Positions 26,484 to 34,001 of a stretch of DNA of 43,905 nucleotides are shown here, piece by piece (positions within the stretch are counted from its first letter, which is position 1; each line of letters begins with the position of its first letter). Source of the stretch: Pleomorphomonas sp. (GTDB lineage: Bacteria > Pseudomonadota > Alphaproteobacteria > Rhizobiales > Pleomorphomonadaceae); assembly GCA_030603685.1 (NCBI GenBank), contig JAUVXG010000019.1:1-43905 (forward strand). The letters are read 5' to 3'. The notes below the pieces were generated by a model. That model was not told where the DNA came from and did no database searches. It saw nothing but the letters and a program-made list of their open reading frames with translations. A program made the position numbers and the translations under genes.

Positions 26484-27962
26484 ATGTCCCTGAAGGCCAG
26501 GATTGCCAGTGTGTTCGACGAGCCGGCTTGCCCGACCAATCGGGAAAAATCCGAGACGACGCGCAGGAAGGGCTGTTCGAAGCCCTTGACGCCCGGCGCG
26601 GCGGCCGGTGGGTGCGCCTTCGACGGCGCCAAGATCGTCTTGCAGCCGGTGACCGATGTTGCCCACCTCATCCATGGCCCTCTGGCCTGCGAGGGCAACT
26701 CCTGGGACAACCGTCATTCGGCCTCCTCTGGCTCCGACCTCTGGCGGCGGTCATTCACCACCGATCTCTCCGAGCTCGATATCGTCATGGGCAATGGCGA
26801 GAAGAAGCTGTTCAAGGCCATCCGAACCATCGTCGAGCGGCACGATCCACCGGCGATCTTCGTCTACTCCACCTGCGTCGCCGCGCTGATTGGTGACGAC
26901 ATCGCCGCCGTCTGCAAGCGTGCCGGCGAACGCTTCGGCCGTCCTGTCGTCCCTGTCGAGGCGCCCGGCTTCGCCGGCTCGAAGAACCTCGGCAATCGTT
27001 TGGCTGGCCAGACGCTTCTCGACCATGTCATCGGCACCATCGAGCCGGACGACGTGACGCCTTACGATGTGAACATCCTCGGCGAGTACAATCTGCTCGG
27101 CGAGTTCTGGTTCGTGAAACCGCTCCTTGAGGAGCTGGGCATCCGCCTGCGCGCCGTCATCCCCGGCGACGCCCGCTATCGCGACATCGCCACCGCGCAC
27201 AGGGCCAAGGCCAACATGATGGTCTGCTCGTCGGCCCTCATCAACCTCGCGCGTGGCATGCAGGAGCGCTGGGGCATCCCTTATTTCGAGGGGTCCTTCT
27301 ACGGCATCGCTGACACGTCGGCCGCCATCCGGGACATCTGCCGCCTGCTGGTGGAGGGGGGTGCCTCCGCCGATCTGCTCGACCGGGCCGACGCGCTGAT
27401 CGCTCGCGAGGAGGCGATTGCCTGGCAGCGCATCGAGCCGCTGAAGCCCCGGCTCGCCGGCAAGCGAGTGTTGCTCAACACCGGCGGCGTCAAGAGCTGG
27501 TCGATGGTCGATGCGCTTCAGGAGGCCGGCATGGAGGTGATCCGCACGTCGATCAAGAAGTCGACGGAGGAGGACAAGGCTCGGGCGCTGGCCGCCCTGA
27601 AGGACGAGAAGCATCTGTTCGATCGCCTGCCGCCGCGCGAGATCTACCGGATGCTGGCCGATGGCGAGGCCGACATCATGCTGTCGGGCAGCCGCACCCA
27701 GTTCATCGCACTGAAGGCAAAGACGCCCTGGCTCGACGTCAATCAGGAGCGCCACCACCCCTACGCCGGCTACGAAGGCTTCGTCGAACTGCTCAAGCGG
27801 ATCGATCTGGCCGTCAACAGCCCGGTTTTCCCGGCCTTGCGCGCGCCGGCGCCGTGGGACGAGACCGGCCGGTTGCTTGAGGGCACCGACACGCCGGCCG
27901 AAGTCACCCACAGCTTCCGCAAGTTTGCCGACGGCGTCCTCGAAGACGCCGACGATTGCTGA
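26484..27962 (+). CDS. nifE: nitrogenase FeMo-cofactor scaffold protein NifE
   Basis: NifE with NifN forms the scaffold on which the NifB cofactor precursor is completed. ATG at 26484 has GAGG five bases upstream and gives 492 residues; a GTG at 26460 would add eight. It shares the NifD fold: GCAFDGAKIVLQPVTDVAHLIHGPLACEGNSWDNR, VYSTCVAALIGDDI, EYNLLGEFWFVKPLLEELGIRLRAVIPGDARY and a C-terminal NQERHHPYAGYEGF. The nifN start follows ten bases after the stop. Confidence 0.98.
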   Translation: MSLKARIASVFDEPACPTNREKSETTRRKGCSKPLTPGAAAGGCAFDGAKIVLQPVTDVAHLIHGPLACEGNSWDNRHSASSGSDLWRRSFTTDLSELDIVMGNGEKKLFKAIRTIVERHDPPAIFVYSTCVAALIGDDIAAVCKRAGERFGRPVVPVEAPGFAGSKNLGNRLAGQTLLDHVIGTIEPDDVTPYDVNILGEYNLLGEFWFVKPLLEELGIRLRAVIPGDARYRDIATAHRAKANMMVCSSALINLARGMQERWGIPYFEGSFYGIADTSAAIRDICRLLVEGGASADLLDRADALIAREEAIAWQRIEPLKPRLAGKRVLLNTGGVKSWSMVDALQEAGMEVIRTSIKKSTEEDKARALAALKDEKHLFDRLPPREIYRMLADGEADIMLSGSRTQFIALKAKTPWLDVNQERHHPYAGYEGFVELLKRIDLAVNSPVFPALRAPAPWDETGRLLEGTDTPAEVTHSFRKFADGVLEDADDC

Positions 27963-27972
27963 GGAGATGGTG

Positions 27973-29349
27973 ATGTCCGCGACCGAAGTCCGCTCTCTCT
28001 CCACCAATCCTTTGAAGTCGTCGCAGCCGCTCGGCGCCGCCTATGCCTTTCTCGGCATCGAGGGAGCCATGCCTCTCCTCCATGGCAGTCAGGGCTGCAC
28101 GGCCTTCGCGTTGGTGCTGTTCGTTCGTCACTTCAAGGAAACCATCCCGATCCAGACGACGGCGATGAACGAGATTTCGACGGTGCTCGGTGGCGCCGAC
28201 CATCTCGAGGAGGCCATCGTCAACATCCGGACACGCGCCAACCCCAAGCTGATCGGCGTCTGCACCACGGCGCTCGTCGAAACGCGTGGTGAGGATTTTG
28301 CCGCCGACATCGCCTCGATCGTCGATCGCCGCGCCGACGTGCTTGGCGACTGCCGCGTCGTTCTGGCCGAGACCCCCGATTTCCGCGGCTCGATCGAGGA
28401 AGGCTGGAGCGCCGCCGTCACGGCAATGATCGACGCGTTGACCCAGCCCGCCGTGCGGCGCGATCCCGAACGCCTCGTCATTCTCGCGCCCAGCCATTTC
28501 ACCGTCGGCGACATCGAAGTCATGCGGCAGACGGCCGAGCTGTTCGGCTTCGTACCGGTCGTCCTGCCGGACATCTCCGGCTCGCTGGATGGAACAGTTC
28601 CTGATCGCTGGATACCCTCCGCCTACGGCGGCACGACCGTCGCCGACATCGAGACGCTGGGCGCCGCCTGTCACTGTATCGCCATCGGCGAGCACATGCG
28701 CCGCCCGGCCGAGGCCCTGAAGCGCGAGACCGGCCTCGCCTACACGCTTCTGCCGACGCTGACCGGACTCGCCGCTGCCGATCGCTTTGTGGCCTTGCTC
28801 GCCCGGCTGTCCGGCCGCCCGGTTCCCGCGTCGATCCGCCGTCGCCGGTCGCAGCTCCAGGATGCCATGCTGGACGGTCATTTCCACTTCGGTGGCCGCA
28901 AGATGGCCATCGCCGCCGAGCCCGACCTTCTCTACCAGATGGCGAGCTTCTTCGCCGAAATGGGCGCGGAGACCTCCGTTGCGATCGCGTCGACGCCGGA
29001 CAGCGCCATCCTGGAAGCCGTGCCGGCGGAGGTGGTTGTCGGCGATCTCGGCGACCTTGAGCAACGTGCGGTCGGCGCCGATCTCTTGGTCAGTCATGCC
29101 CACGGCCGACAGGCGTCGGAACGGTTGGGCATACCGTTGTTCCGCGTCGGCTTTCCAATTTTCGACCGTCTCGGAGCCCAGCATCGCCGGAGCGCGCTCT
29201 ACGAGGGCACGCGCGACCTGATCTTCGAGGTGGCGAACACCCTGATCGCCGCCGACCACCATCACCCGACACCCGAAAGCCTCGATCCGCTCCGCAACCG
29301 GGAGACACTCCATGACAGCCGTCCGTCGCCTGAGCCTCGTCGACACTGA
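27973..29349 (+). CDS. nifN: nitrogenase FeMo-cofactor scaffold protein NifN
   Basis: NifN has 458 residues from ATG 27973 (GAGGAG six bases upstream); it is the NifK-like partner of NifE. Landmarks are NPLKSSQPLGAAYAFLGIEGAMPLLHGSQGCTAFALVLFVRHFKE, CTTALVETRGEDF and FPIFDRLGAQHR. A histidine-containing tail (ADHHHPTPE) precedes the end. The 3' end overlaps nifX by 38 bases in another frame. Confidence 0.97.
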   Translation: MSATEVRSLSTNPLKSSQPLGAAYAFLGIEGAMPLLHGSQGCTAFALVLFVRHFKETIPIQTTAMNEISTVLGGADHLEEAIVNIRTRANPKLIGVCTTALVETRGEDFAADIASIVDRRADVLGDCRVVLAETPDFRGSIEEGWSAAVTAMIDALTQPAVRRDPERLVILAPSHFTVGDIEVMRQTAELFGFVPVVLPDISGSLDGTVPDRWIPSAYGGTTVADIETLGAACHCIAIGEHMRRPAEALKRETGLAYTLLPTLTGLAAADRFVALLARLSGRPVPASIRRRRSQLQDAMLDGHFHFGGRKMAIAAEPDLLYQMASFFAEMGAETSVAIASTPDSAILEAVPAEVVVGDLGDLEQRAVGADLLVSHAHGRQASERLGIPLFRVGFPIFDRLGAQHRRSALYEGTRDLIFEVANTLIAADHHHPTPESLDPLRNRETLHDSRPSPEPRRH

Positions 29350-29800
29350 CGAGGTGACCGATGCCGCGCCACCGCCCGGCTCGGTGCGTGTCGCCATCGC
29401 GTCAACCGATCTCAAGGGGCTCAACGCCCATTTCGGATCGGCGCCCAAGTTCGCCGTCTACGACGTGACGCCCTCCGGCTGGACTTTTGTCGAAGCCGTC
29501 GAGTTCGAGGGTAACACCGAGGGCGACGGCACCCACCGGACCGATGGCGACGACCGCATCACGCCCAAGGTCGACGCGCTCGCCGGCTGCCATCTGTTGT
29601 TCTGCCTGGCCATTGGCGGCCCGGCCGCCGCCAAAGCGGTGGCGCAGCGGATTCACCCGATCAAGGCGCAAGCTGCCCCCATCGACGACGTGCTGGAAAA
29701 GGTGCGCGCCATGCTGACCGGCAGCCCGCCGCCCTGGCTTCGCAAGGTGTTGCAGGCCGCTGGCGTCGGCGCCCCTCGTCCCGATTTCGAGGATGATTGA
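29312..29800 (+). CDS. nifX: FeMo-cofactor carrier protein NifX
   Basis: NifX binds NifB-co and FeMo-co precursors during transfer to NifEN. The 162 residues contain the NifX core VRVAIASTDLKGLNAHFGSAPKFAVYDV and AGCHLLFCLAIGGPAAAKAV. The C-terminal VRAMLTGSPPPWLRKVL is also usual. The start lies inside nifN, so translation is probably coupled. Confidence 0.96.
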   Translation: MTAVRRLSLVDTDEVTDAAPPPGSVRVAIASTDLKGLNAHFGSAPKFAVYDVTPSGWTFVEAVEFEGNTEGDGTHRTDGDDRITPKVDALAGCHLLFCLAIGGPAAAKAVAQRIHPIKAQAAPIDDVLEKVRAMLTGSPPPWLRKVLQAAGVGAPRPDFEDD

Positions 29801-29804
29801 CCCG

Positions 29805-30266
29805 ATGAGCGACATCGCCCCGCCGATTTCCGACCTCGACCATCCCTTCGTGAAGACGCTGGCCCGGCTTGTCCGCGCTGCCGATACCAACGGCATCTGG
29901 GACCGCAAGTCCGACGCGGAAGTGCTCGCCGACTTCATCGTCAGCCGCGAGGAACGGCGGTCCCGGCCGATCATCGACGATCCGGATCCCGACATCATCG
30001 ACCGCGTTGAAGCCTTCTATGGCGCGGTCAGTCTCGCCGTCGAGCAGGTCTCCGGCCGGGTTGCCTCGCCCATCCTGAAGCTGAACCACGAGGGCTTCGG
30101 CCGCGTGCTGCTAACGGCCGGCCGGTTGGTGGTGCTCTCAAGGACGTTGCGCGACGTCCACCGCTTCGGCTTCGACGACTTTGCCGCGCTGGCCGTTGCC
30201 GGCGGCAAGCTGGTCGACGAGGCCACCGCCATGATCGGGCGCTTTCCCGAGGTTGCCGATCTCTGA
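29805..30266 (+). CDS. NifX-associated protein (DUF269)
   Basis: This conserved nif-cluster protein of unknown function is always next to nifX. From ATG 29805 it has 153 residues; ATG 29793 would add four and overlap the nifX stop. Typical segments are FVKTLARLVRAADTNGIWDRKSDAEVL, ISREE-like IVSREERR and LKLNHEGFGRVLLTAGRLVVLSRTLRDVHRFGF. The fdxB start follows 33 bases later. Confidence 0.94.
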   Translation: MSDIAPPISDLDHPFVKTLARLVRAADTNGIWDRKSDAEVLADFIVSREERRSRPIIDDPDPDIIDRVEAFYGAVSLAVEQVSGRVASPILKLNHEGFGRVLLTAGRLVVLSRTLRDVHRFGFDDFAALAVAGGKLVDEATAMIGRFPEVADL

Positions 30267-30299
30267 GTTCTCTCGAACCATCCGAGCTGGAGACATTTG

Positions 30300-30617
30300 A
30301 TGGCCGACTACACCACCCGCGACGGCAGCCCCTGGACGCCGCTGTTTCTCGTTTCGATCGATGGCGGCGCCTGCATCGGCTGCGCCCGTTGCTTCAAGGT
30401 CTGCGACCGCGACGTCATGCATCTCTACGGTGTCGACGATGAGGGCGAGATCCTCGGCAAGGTCGTCGAGGACGACGATGATGATTTCGATGGCGAGCTC
30501 AACCGCAAGATCATGGTCGCCGACAATGACGGCGCCTGCATCGGCTGCAACGCCTGCGCCCGGGTCTGTCCGAAGAACTGCCAGAGCCACGCCGCGCCCG
30601 ACAAGCTGGCGGCATAA
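30300..30617 (+). CDS. fdxB: nif-specific ferredoxin III (FdxB)
   Basis: This 105-residue ferredoxin has two 4Fe-4S motifs: C25, C28, C31, C35 (CIGCARCFKVC) and C80, C83, C86, C90 (CIGCNACARVCP), with an extra C95. The clusters are separated by a long acidic linker (EDDDDDFDGE near 57-66), a mark of the nif-specific ferredoxin III group. TTG at 30297 is in frame but the ATG is preferred. It is the last gene of the nifE operon and converges with the DUF2478 gene 15 bases further on. Confidence 0.95.
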   Translation: MADYTTRDGSPWTPLFLVSIDGGACIGCARCFKVCDRDVMHLYGVDDEGEILGKVVEDDDDDFDGELNRKIMVADNDGACIGCNACARVCPKNCQSHAAPDKLAA

Positions 30618-30632
30618 CGCTGCCCTCCAATG

Positions 30633-31235
30633 TCAGAAACTTGGCAGAAGCGGCACGACGTTGCCGCTTCTCGCATTTTGTCGGGCCAGCAGCTTCTGCC
30701 GCCTGTCGTCGGTTTCCTGCCACCAGGCACGTACGACGCGCAGGCGGCAGGCGAGCAGGGTGCCGATGCCGCCGGTAAACCGCAGCCAGGCGTCCACGTC
30801 TTCCCGGCGGATGGCCGTCAGGATAGGCAGGCCAAAGGCCGCGAGCGTGCCGAAGGCGTCGGCATGGCCGCCACCGCCGATTTCCGCCGCGCCGAAGCGC
30901 GGAATGACCACAAGATCGCTCCGCGCTTCGATGGCGGCGAGAATGCGTCGCGTCGTCAGGGCGGGGGCGGCCGGCGCATCGATCGCGCGCGACTGCCGCC
31001 ACCGGTCGCCGACGACCAGATCGACCAGCGTCACGTCCCTGCTCGGTGGCTCGTCGTCATCGGGCAGGTGGACGATGCCGCCGACACCGCGCCCCGCCGT
31101 CTGTAGTTCATCGGCGAAGAAGGCAATGAGATGATCCACCGAGGCGCCCTCCTCGAAAACGATTGCCGCCAGTTCGGACGCATTTATCCCGGCAGGGTCG
31201 AGGGCGGGACAGCGGTCGAGCAGGCGACGGGTCAT
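30633..31235 (-). CDS. DUF2478 family protein, molybdenum-gene neighbour
   Basis: The 200-residue product starts at ATG 31235 with AAGGAG a few bases upstream. It resembles DUF2478 proteins: LAAIVFEEGASVDHLIAFFADELQTAGRGVGGIVHL at the N-terminus, RILAAIEARSDLVVIPRFGAAEIGGGG, and FGLPILTAIRREDVDAWLRFTGG. The family looks like a P-loop-related fold and often sits by molybdate transport genes; its function is not known. It is the only minus-strand gene in the nif region and is divergent from mop-modD. Confidence 0.8.
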   Translation of the reverse strand: MTRRLLDRCPALDPAGINASELAAIVFEEGASVDHLIAFFADELQTAGRGVGGIVHLPDDDEPPSRDVTLVDLVVGDRWRQSRAIDAPAAPALTTRRILAAIEARSDLVVIPRFGAAEIGGGGHADAFGTLAAFGLPILTAIRREDVDAWLRFTGGIGTLLACRLRVVRAWWQETDDRRQKLLARQNARSGNVVPLLPSF

Positions 31236-31278
31236 GTAGGGCTCCTTGTCGGATGTGCGAGGCGATGAAGGGCGCTTC

Positions 31279-31293
31279 GCAAGGGCCGGGCCA
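31279..31293 (-). promoter_or_regulatory. possible sigma-54 promoter for the DUF2478 gene
   Basis: On the minus strand TGGCCC-N5-TTGC keeps the essential GG and GC pairs of -24/-12 but has C for A at the fifth base. It lies 44 bases before the DUF2478 start. No TGT-N10-ACA site was recognised nearby. Confidence 0.35.
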
Positions 31294-31302
31294 ATTGTCT
31301 TG

Positions 31303-31329
31303 ATCGCTATTGTTTTGGATATATAACGA
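31303..31329. promoter_or_regulatory. ModE-type molybdate operator before mop-modD
   Basis: TCGCTAT at 31304-31310 and ATATAACGA at 31321-31329 form an imperfect dyad very like the ModE consensus (TCGNTATATA, spacer, TATATAACGA). It lies 32 bases before the molbindin gene. Confidence 0.55.
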
Positions 31330-31360
31330 GGCGAGACATCACGAACATACGGAGAAGGCT

Positions 31361-31573
31361 ATGCGGCTCTCGGCGCGTAATATCCTCAAGGGCAAGGTGG
31401 TGGCCCTCACCCGCGGCGCGACCACCACGCATGTCAAGGTCGAGATCGTGGAGGGCATGGTTGTTACGGCGTCCATCACCAACGAGGCGGCTGACGATCT
31501 CGGGTTGGTGGTTGGCGCGGATGCTGCCGCCATCATCAAGGCGTCCGACGTGATGATCGGTGTCGACCTATGA
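31361..31573 (+). CDS. mop: molbindin (Mop, single TOBE domain)
   Basis: This 70-residue protein is one TOBE/Mop domain: MRLSARNILKGKVVALTRGATTTHVKVEI, then ITNEAADDLGLVVGADAAAIIKASDVMIGV. Such molbindins assemble into hexamers that store or buffer molybdate. GGAG lies six bases upstream of the ATG. The modD start overlaps its stop (ATGA), and a ModE-like box lies upstream, so it is probably controlled by molybdate. Confidence 0.95.
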   Translation: MRLSARNILKGKVVALTRGATTTHVKVEIVEGMVVTASITNEAADDLGLVVGADAAAIIKASDVMIGVDL

Positions 31574-32388
31574 TTTCCCGAACCGAGATCGAGCACCTGC
31601 TGGCCGAGGATGTTCCGGCCGGCGACCTGACCACCGATGCCCTTGGCATCGGACATCACACGGGGTGCATGACCTTCACGGCGCGCCATGACATGGTGCT
31701 CGCAGGCATCGAGGTGGCGGCGAGCATGATGGACGGCCTCATCGTCGATCTTCATGCCAAGGACGGCGACTGGCTGTCCGCCGGAACGCCTATTCTCGAC
31801 GCGCGTGGACACGCTTCCGGTCTGCATCGCGCCTGGAAAGCGGCGCAGACGCTTCTCGAAATCCTGTCGGGCATCGCCTCGCCCACCCGTGCCGTGGTCG
31901 AGGCGGCGGCCCCTCTTCCGGTCGCCACCACGCGCAAGACGGTGCCCGGCGCCCGTGCCCTGTCGCAACTGGCCGTCCGGGCCGGTGGGGGCATTCTTCA
32001 CCGCCATGGCCTGTCGGAGACCATCCTCGTCTTCCCGGAACACCGTCTGTTTCTCGGTGGCGAGAGCCTGTCCGATATCGCCGCTCGCCTCCGGCGAACC
32101 CAGCCCGAGAAGGCGCTGACCGTCGAGGTCGGCACGATCGACGAGGCGGTCGAGGCCGCCGTCGCCGGCTTCGACGTGGTCCAGCTCGAAAAGTTCAAGC
32201 CTGAAGCGGTGGCCGAACTGGTCAGTCGTCTGCCGGAAAGAGGCAAGCGGGCGCGCATCGGCGCGGCCGGCGGCATCGATCCGACCAATGCGGCGGCCTA
32301 TGTCGCGGCCGGTGCCGACTTCATCGTCACCTCCTGGCCCTACACCGCTCGTCCCCGCGACGTCGCAGTCCGCCTGTTTGCCGACTGA
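31570..32388 (+). CDS. modD: ModD, NadC-like molybdenum-associated protein
   Basis: ModD (272 residues) is related to nicotinate-nucleotide pyrophosphorylase and occurs in molybdate gene groups of diazotrophs. Landmarks are LLAEDVPAGDLTTDALGIG, the TTRKTVPGARALSQLAVRAGGG motif, HRHGLSETILVFPEH and the C-terminal AAGGIDPTNAAAYVAAGADFIVTSW. Its exact reaction is not settled. It is coupled to mop and followed by a -24/-12 element two bases after its stop codon. Confidence 0.93.
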   Translation: MISRTEIEHLLAEDVPAGDLTTDALGIGHHTGCMTFTARHDMVLAGIEVAASMMDGLIVDLHAKDGDWLSAGTPILDARGHASGLHRAWKAAQTLLEILSGIASPTRAVVEAAAPLPVATTRKTVPGARALSQLAVRAGGGILHRHGLSETILVFPEHRLFLGGESLSDIAARLRRTQPEKALTVEVGTIDEAVEAAVAGFDVVQLEKFKPEAVAELVSRLPERGKRARIGAAGGIDPTNAAAYVAAGADFIVTSWPYTARPRDVAVRLFAD

Positions 32389-32390
32389 GC

Positions 32391-32405
32391 CGGCACGGCC
32401 CTTGC
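32391..32405 (+). promoter_or_regulatory. sigma-54 promoter (-24/-12) candidate before nifQ
   Basis: CGGCAC-N5-TTGC matches except for the first base. It begins two bases after the modD stop codon and 98 bases before the nifQ ATG. No TGT-N10-ACA was found in the 170 bases upstream; the only one nearby is downstream. Confidence 0.6.
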
Positions 32406-32433
32406 GCTGATCCCCTCCAGACGCTCCCGAACT

Positions 32434-32463
32434 CCGACAAGATGGCTTCGTCTTGTCGGTTTT
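32434..32463 (+). terminator. terminator-like hairpin in the nifQ leader
   Basis: CCGACAAGA and TCTTGTCGG are perfect 9-bp arms around an 8-base loop, followed at once by TTTT. The right arm and T run are shared with the NifA site at 32454-32469. Confidence 0.55.
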
Positions 32464-32469
32464 CCGACA
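32454..32469. promoter_or_regulatory. NifA site located downstream of the nifQ -24/-12 element
   Basis: TGTCGGTTTTCCGACA is a perfect TGT-N10-ACA dyad, identical to the site at 33135. It lies 48 bases after the -12 box and 19 bases before the nifQ ATG. Confidence 0.65.
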
Positions 32470-32488
32470 GAGTTGAAGGAGGTGACAC

Positions 32489-33118
32489 ATGCCGGCCTCG
32501 ATCTTCGCACGGCTCTACTCGACGCTCAGCGCCGCGGCCCGCCCGGCGCGGGATGAGGCGGAGGCGTTCGACAACCATGTGCTCGCCTCCATCCTCGCGG
32601 CGGCACTGACCGAGGCGGCGACGCCCGGAGCCCGCGCCATCGACGGTCTCGGTCTCTCGCAGGCCGAGCTTGGCCGGCTCGTTGATCGCTGTTTCCCCGG
32701 CTACGCTGCTCCCGAGCTTGTTGGGTTTGAGCCAGCCAGGCCGGCGGAAGAGGAAGCGCTCCTTGTCGACCTTCTGCTGGCCCATCGCTCCGGGCCCGAG
32801 CCCGTGGCGACCTGGCTTGCCACCCTGGTCGCGCGACGGGCCATGCGGCCGGATCACCTCTGGCAGGACTTGGGGCTGAACGATCGTGGCGAGCTCAACC
32901 GCCTGCTCGCCTGCCACTTCCGCTCCCTGCATGCCGGTAACACGGGCAACATGCGCTGGAAAAAGTATTTCTATCGTGTGCTCTGCGAGGCCGAGGGGTT
33001 TTCGCTCTGCGCGGCGCCGTCCTGCGCCGTCTGCACCGACTTCAACGACTGTTTCGGCGCCGAAGATGGCCTGAGCCGGCTGGCCGGCCTCCGTCGCCGT
33101 GTGGAACAGGCCGCATGA
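32489..33118 (+). CDS. nifQ: molybdenum donor protein NifQ
   Basis: NifQ delivers molybdenum, as an Fe-S-Mo species, for FeMo-cofactor synthesis. The 209 residues have AAGGAGG six bases before the ATG. The diagnostic C-terminal motif C174-X4-C179-X2-C182-X5-C188 is complete, preceded by NMRWKKYFYRVLCEAEGF. The N-terminal half (FDNHVLASILAAALTEA; LGLSQAELGRLVDRCFPG) is also family-like. It follows modD and precedes the iscA-type gene by 124 bases. Confidence 0.95.
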   Translation: MPASIFARLYSTLSAAARPARDEAEAFDNHVLASILAAALTEAATPGARAIDGLGLSQAELGRLVDRCFPGYAAPELVGFEPARPAEEEALLVDLLLAHRSGPEPVATWLATLVARRAMRPDHLWQDLGLNDRGELNRLLACHFRSLHAGNTGNMRWKKYFYRVLCEAEGFSLCAAPSCAVCTDFNDCFGAEDGLSRLAGLRRRVEQAA

Positions 33119-33134
33119 AATCTGTCCGGCGACA

Positions 33135-33150
33135 TGTCGGTTTTCCGACA
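33135..33150. promoter_or_regulatory. NifA upstream activator site of the iscA-nifW unit
   Basis: TGTCGGTTTTCCGACA, a perfect TGT-N10-ACA dyad, 17 bases after the nifQ stop codon. It is only 38 bases before the -24 element. Confidence 0.75.
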
Positions 33151-33188
33151 CGCTGTTCGGATGTGTTGAAAATCAACGGCTTAAAACA

Positions 33189-33203
33189 TGGCACGGGCCA
33201 TGC
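33189..33203 (+). promoter_or_regulatory. sigma-54 promoter (-24/-12) of the iscA-type gene
   Basis: TGGCAC-N5-ATGC: exact -24 half, A for T at the first base of the -12 half but with the essential GC. It lies 39 bases before the ATG. Confidence 0.72.
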
Positions 33204-33242
33204 ACTCTCAGGTTCGACCCTTCGTTTCCGGGATGTGAGGAC

Positions 33243-33569
33243 ATGACCATGATCGAACTCACCGAAAGCGCCGCCGATGCCGTGCGAACCGCTCTCGCTG
33301 GCGCCGACGGGCAGGCCGAGGGCCTGCGCATCATCGTCGAAGCCGGAGGCTGTGCCGGCCTCCGGTATCGCATGGGCCTGGAGACGGACGAGCGCCCCGG
33401 CGATCTCGTGGTGGAGCAGGGCGGCGTCCGGCTCTATCTCGATCTGCTGACCCAACGCCATGTCGATGGCTTGGTGGTCGATTTCGTCGAGGGCGTCGAA
33501 CAGTCTGGCTTCGTCTTCGACAATCCGAACGCCGCGTCCCGCTGCTCCTGCGGCAAGTCCTTCTGCTGA
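33243..33569 (+). CDS. iscA: nif-linked A-type iron-sulfur carrier (IscA/HesB family)
   Basis: The 108-residue protein has the A-type carrier pattern: IELTESAADAVRTALA at the start, GGCAGLRYRMGLE with the first conserved cysteine, and the C-terminal RCSCGKSFC with the paired cysteines. Nif-type IscA proteins carry iron or Fe-S clusters to nitrogenase components. It is under its own NifA-type promoter and is followed by nifW after eight bases. An ATG two codons later is an alternative start. Confidence 0.93.
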   Translation: MTMIELTESAADAVRTALAGADGQAEGLRIIVEAGGCAGLRYRMGLETDERPGDLVVEQGGVRLYLDLLTQRHVDGLVVDFVEGVEQSGFVFDNPNAASRCSCGKSFC

Positions 33570-33577
33570 GAGGCGCC

Positions 33578-33961
33578 ATGACCTGTCCTATCGACCGCCC
33601 CGTTCCCGACGCCGCCGGCATCCTCAAGAGAATGAGGCGTCTTTCCTCGGCCGAGGACTTCTTCGATGTCCTTGGCGTTCGCTTCGATCCGGAGCGCCTC
33701 GCCGTCTGCCGCCTCCACGTCATGAAGCGCATGGGCGAGATGCTGGTCGGCGACGACCTCGAGGATCTACCCGACGCTGTCGCCGCCGCCCGCGCCCGCT
33801 CCATGCTGGAACGTGCGTATCGGGAGTTCTCCGGCGCATCGCCGCTCGAGAAGCGGCTTTTCAAGGTACTGAAGGACCGCGACCCCGCACGGCCGGCCAC
33901 ACCCACGAGCCGGCCGTTCGTGTCGCTCGGCGATGCCCTGCGGCCGATCGACGGCGGCTGA
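33578..33961 (+). CDS. nifW: nitrogenase-stabilising protein NifW
   Basis: NifW (127 residues) associates with and protects the MoFe protein from oxygen. The family segments LKRMRRLSSAEDFFDVLGVRFDPERLAVCRLHVMKRMGEML and ARSMLERAYREFSGASPLEKRLFKVLKD are clear. It lies between the iscA-type gene and draT. Confidence 0.94.
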   Translation: MTCPIDRPVPDAAGILKRMRRLSSAEDFFDVLGVRFDPERLAVCRLHVMKRMGEMLVGDDLEDLPDAVAAARARSMLERAYREFSGASPLEKRLFKVLKDRDPARPATPTSRPFVSLGDALRPIDGG

Positions 33962-34001
33962 CCTTCGGGACTTTGGAGCGGTCTTTATCGTGAGCGGAGC
34001 G

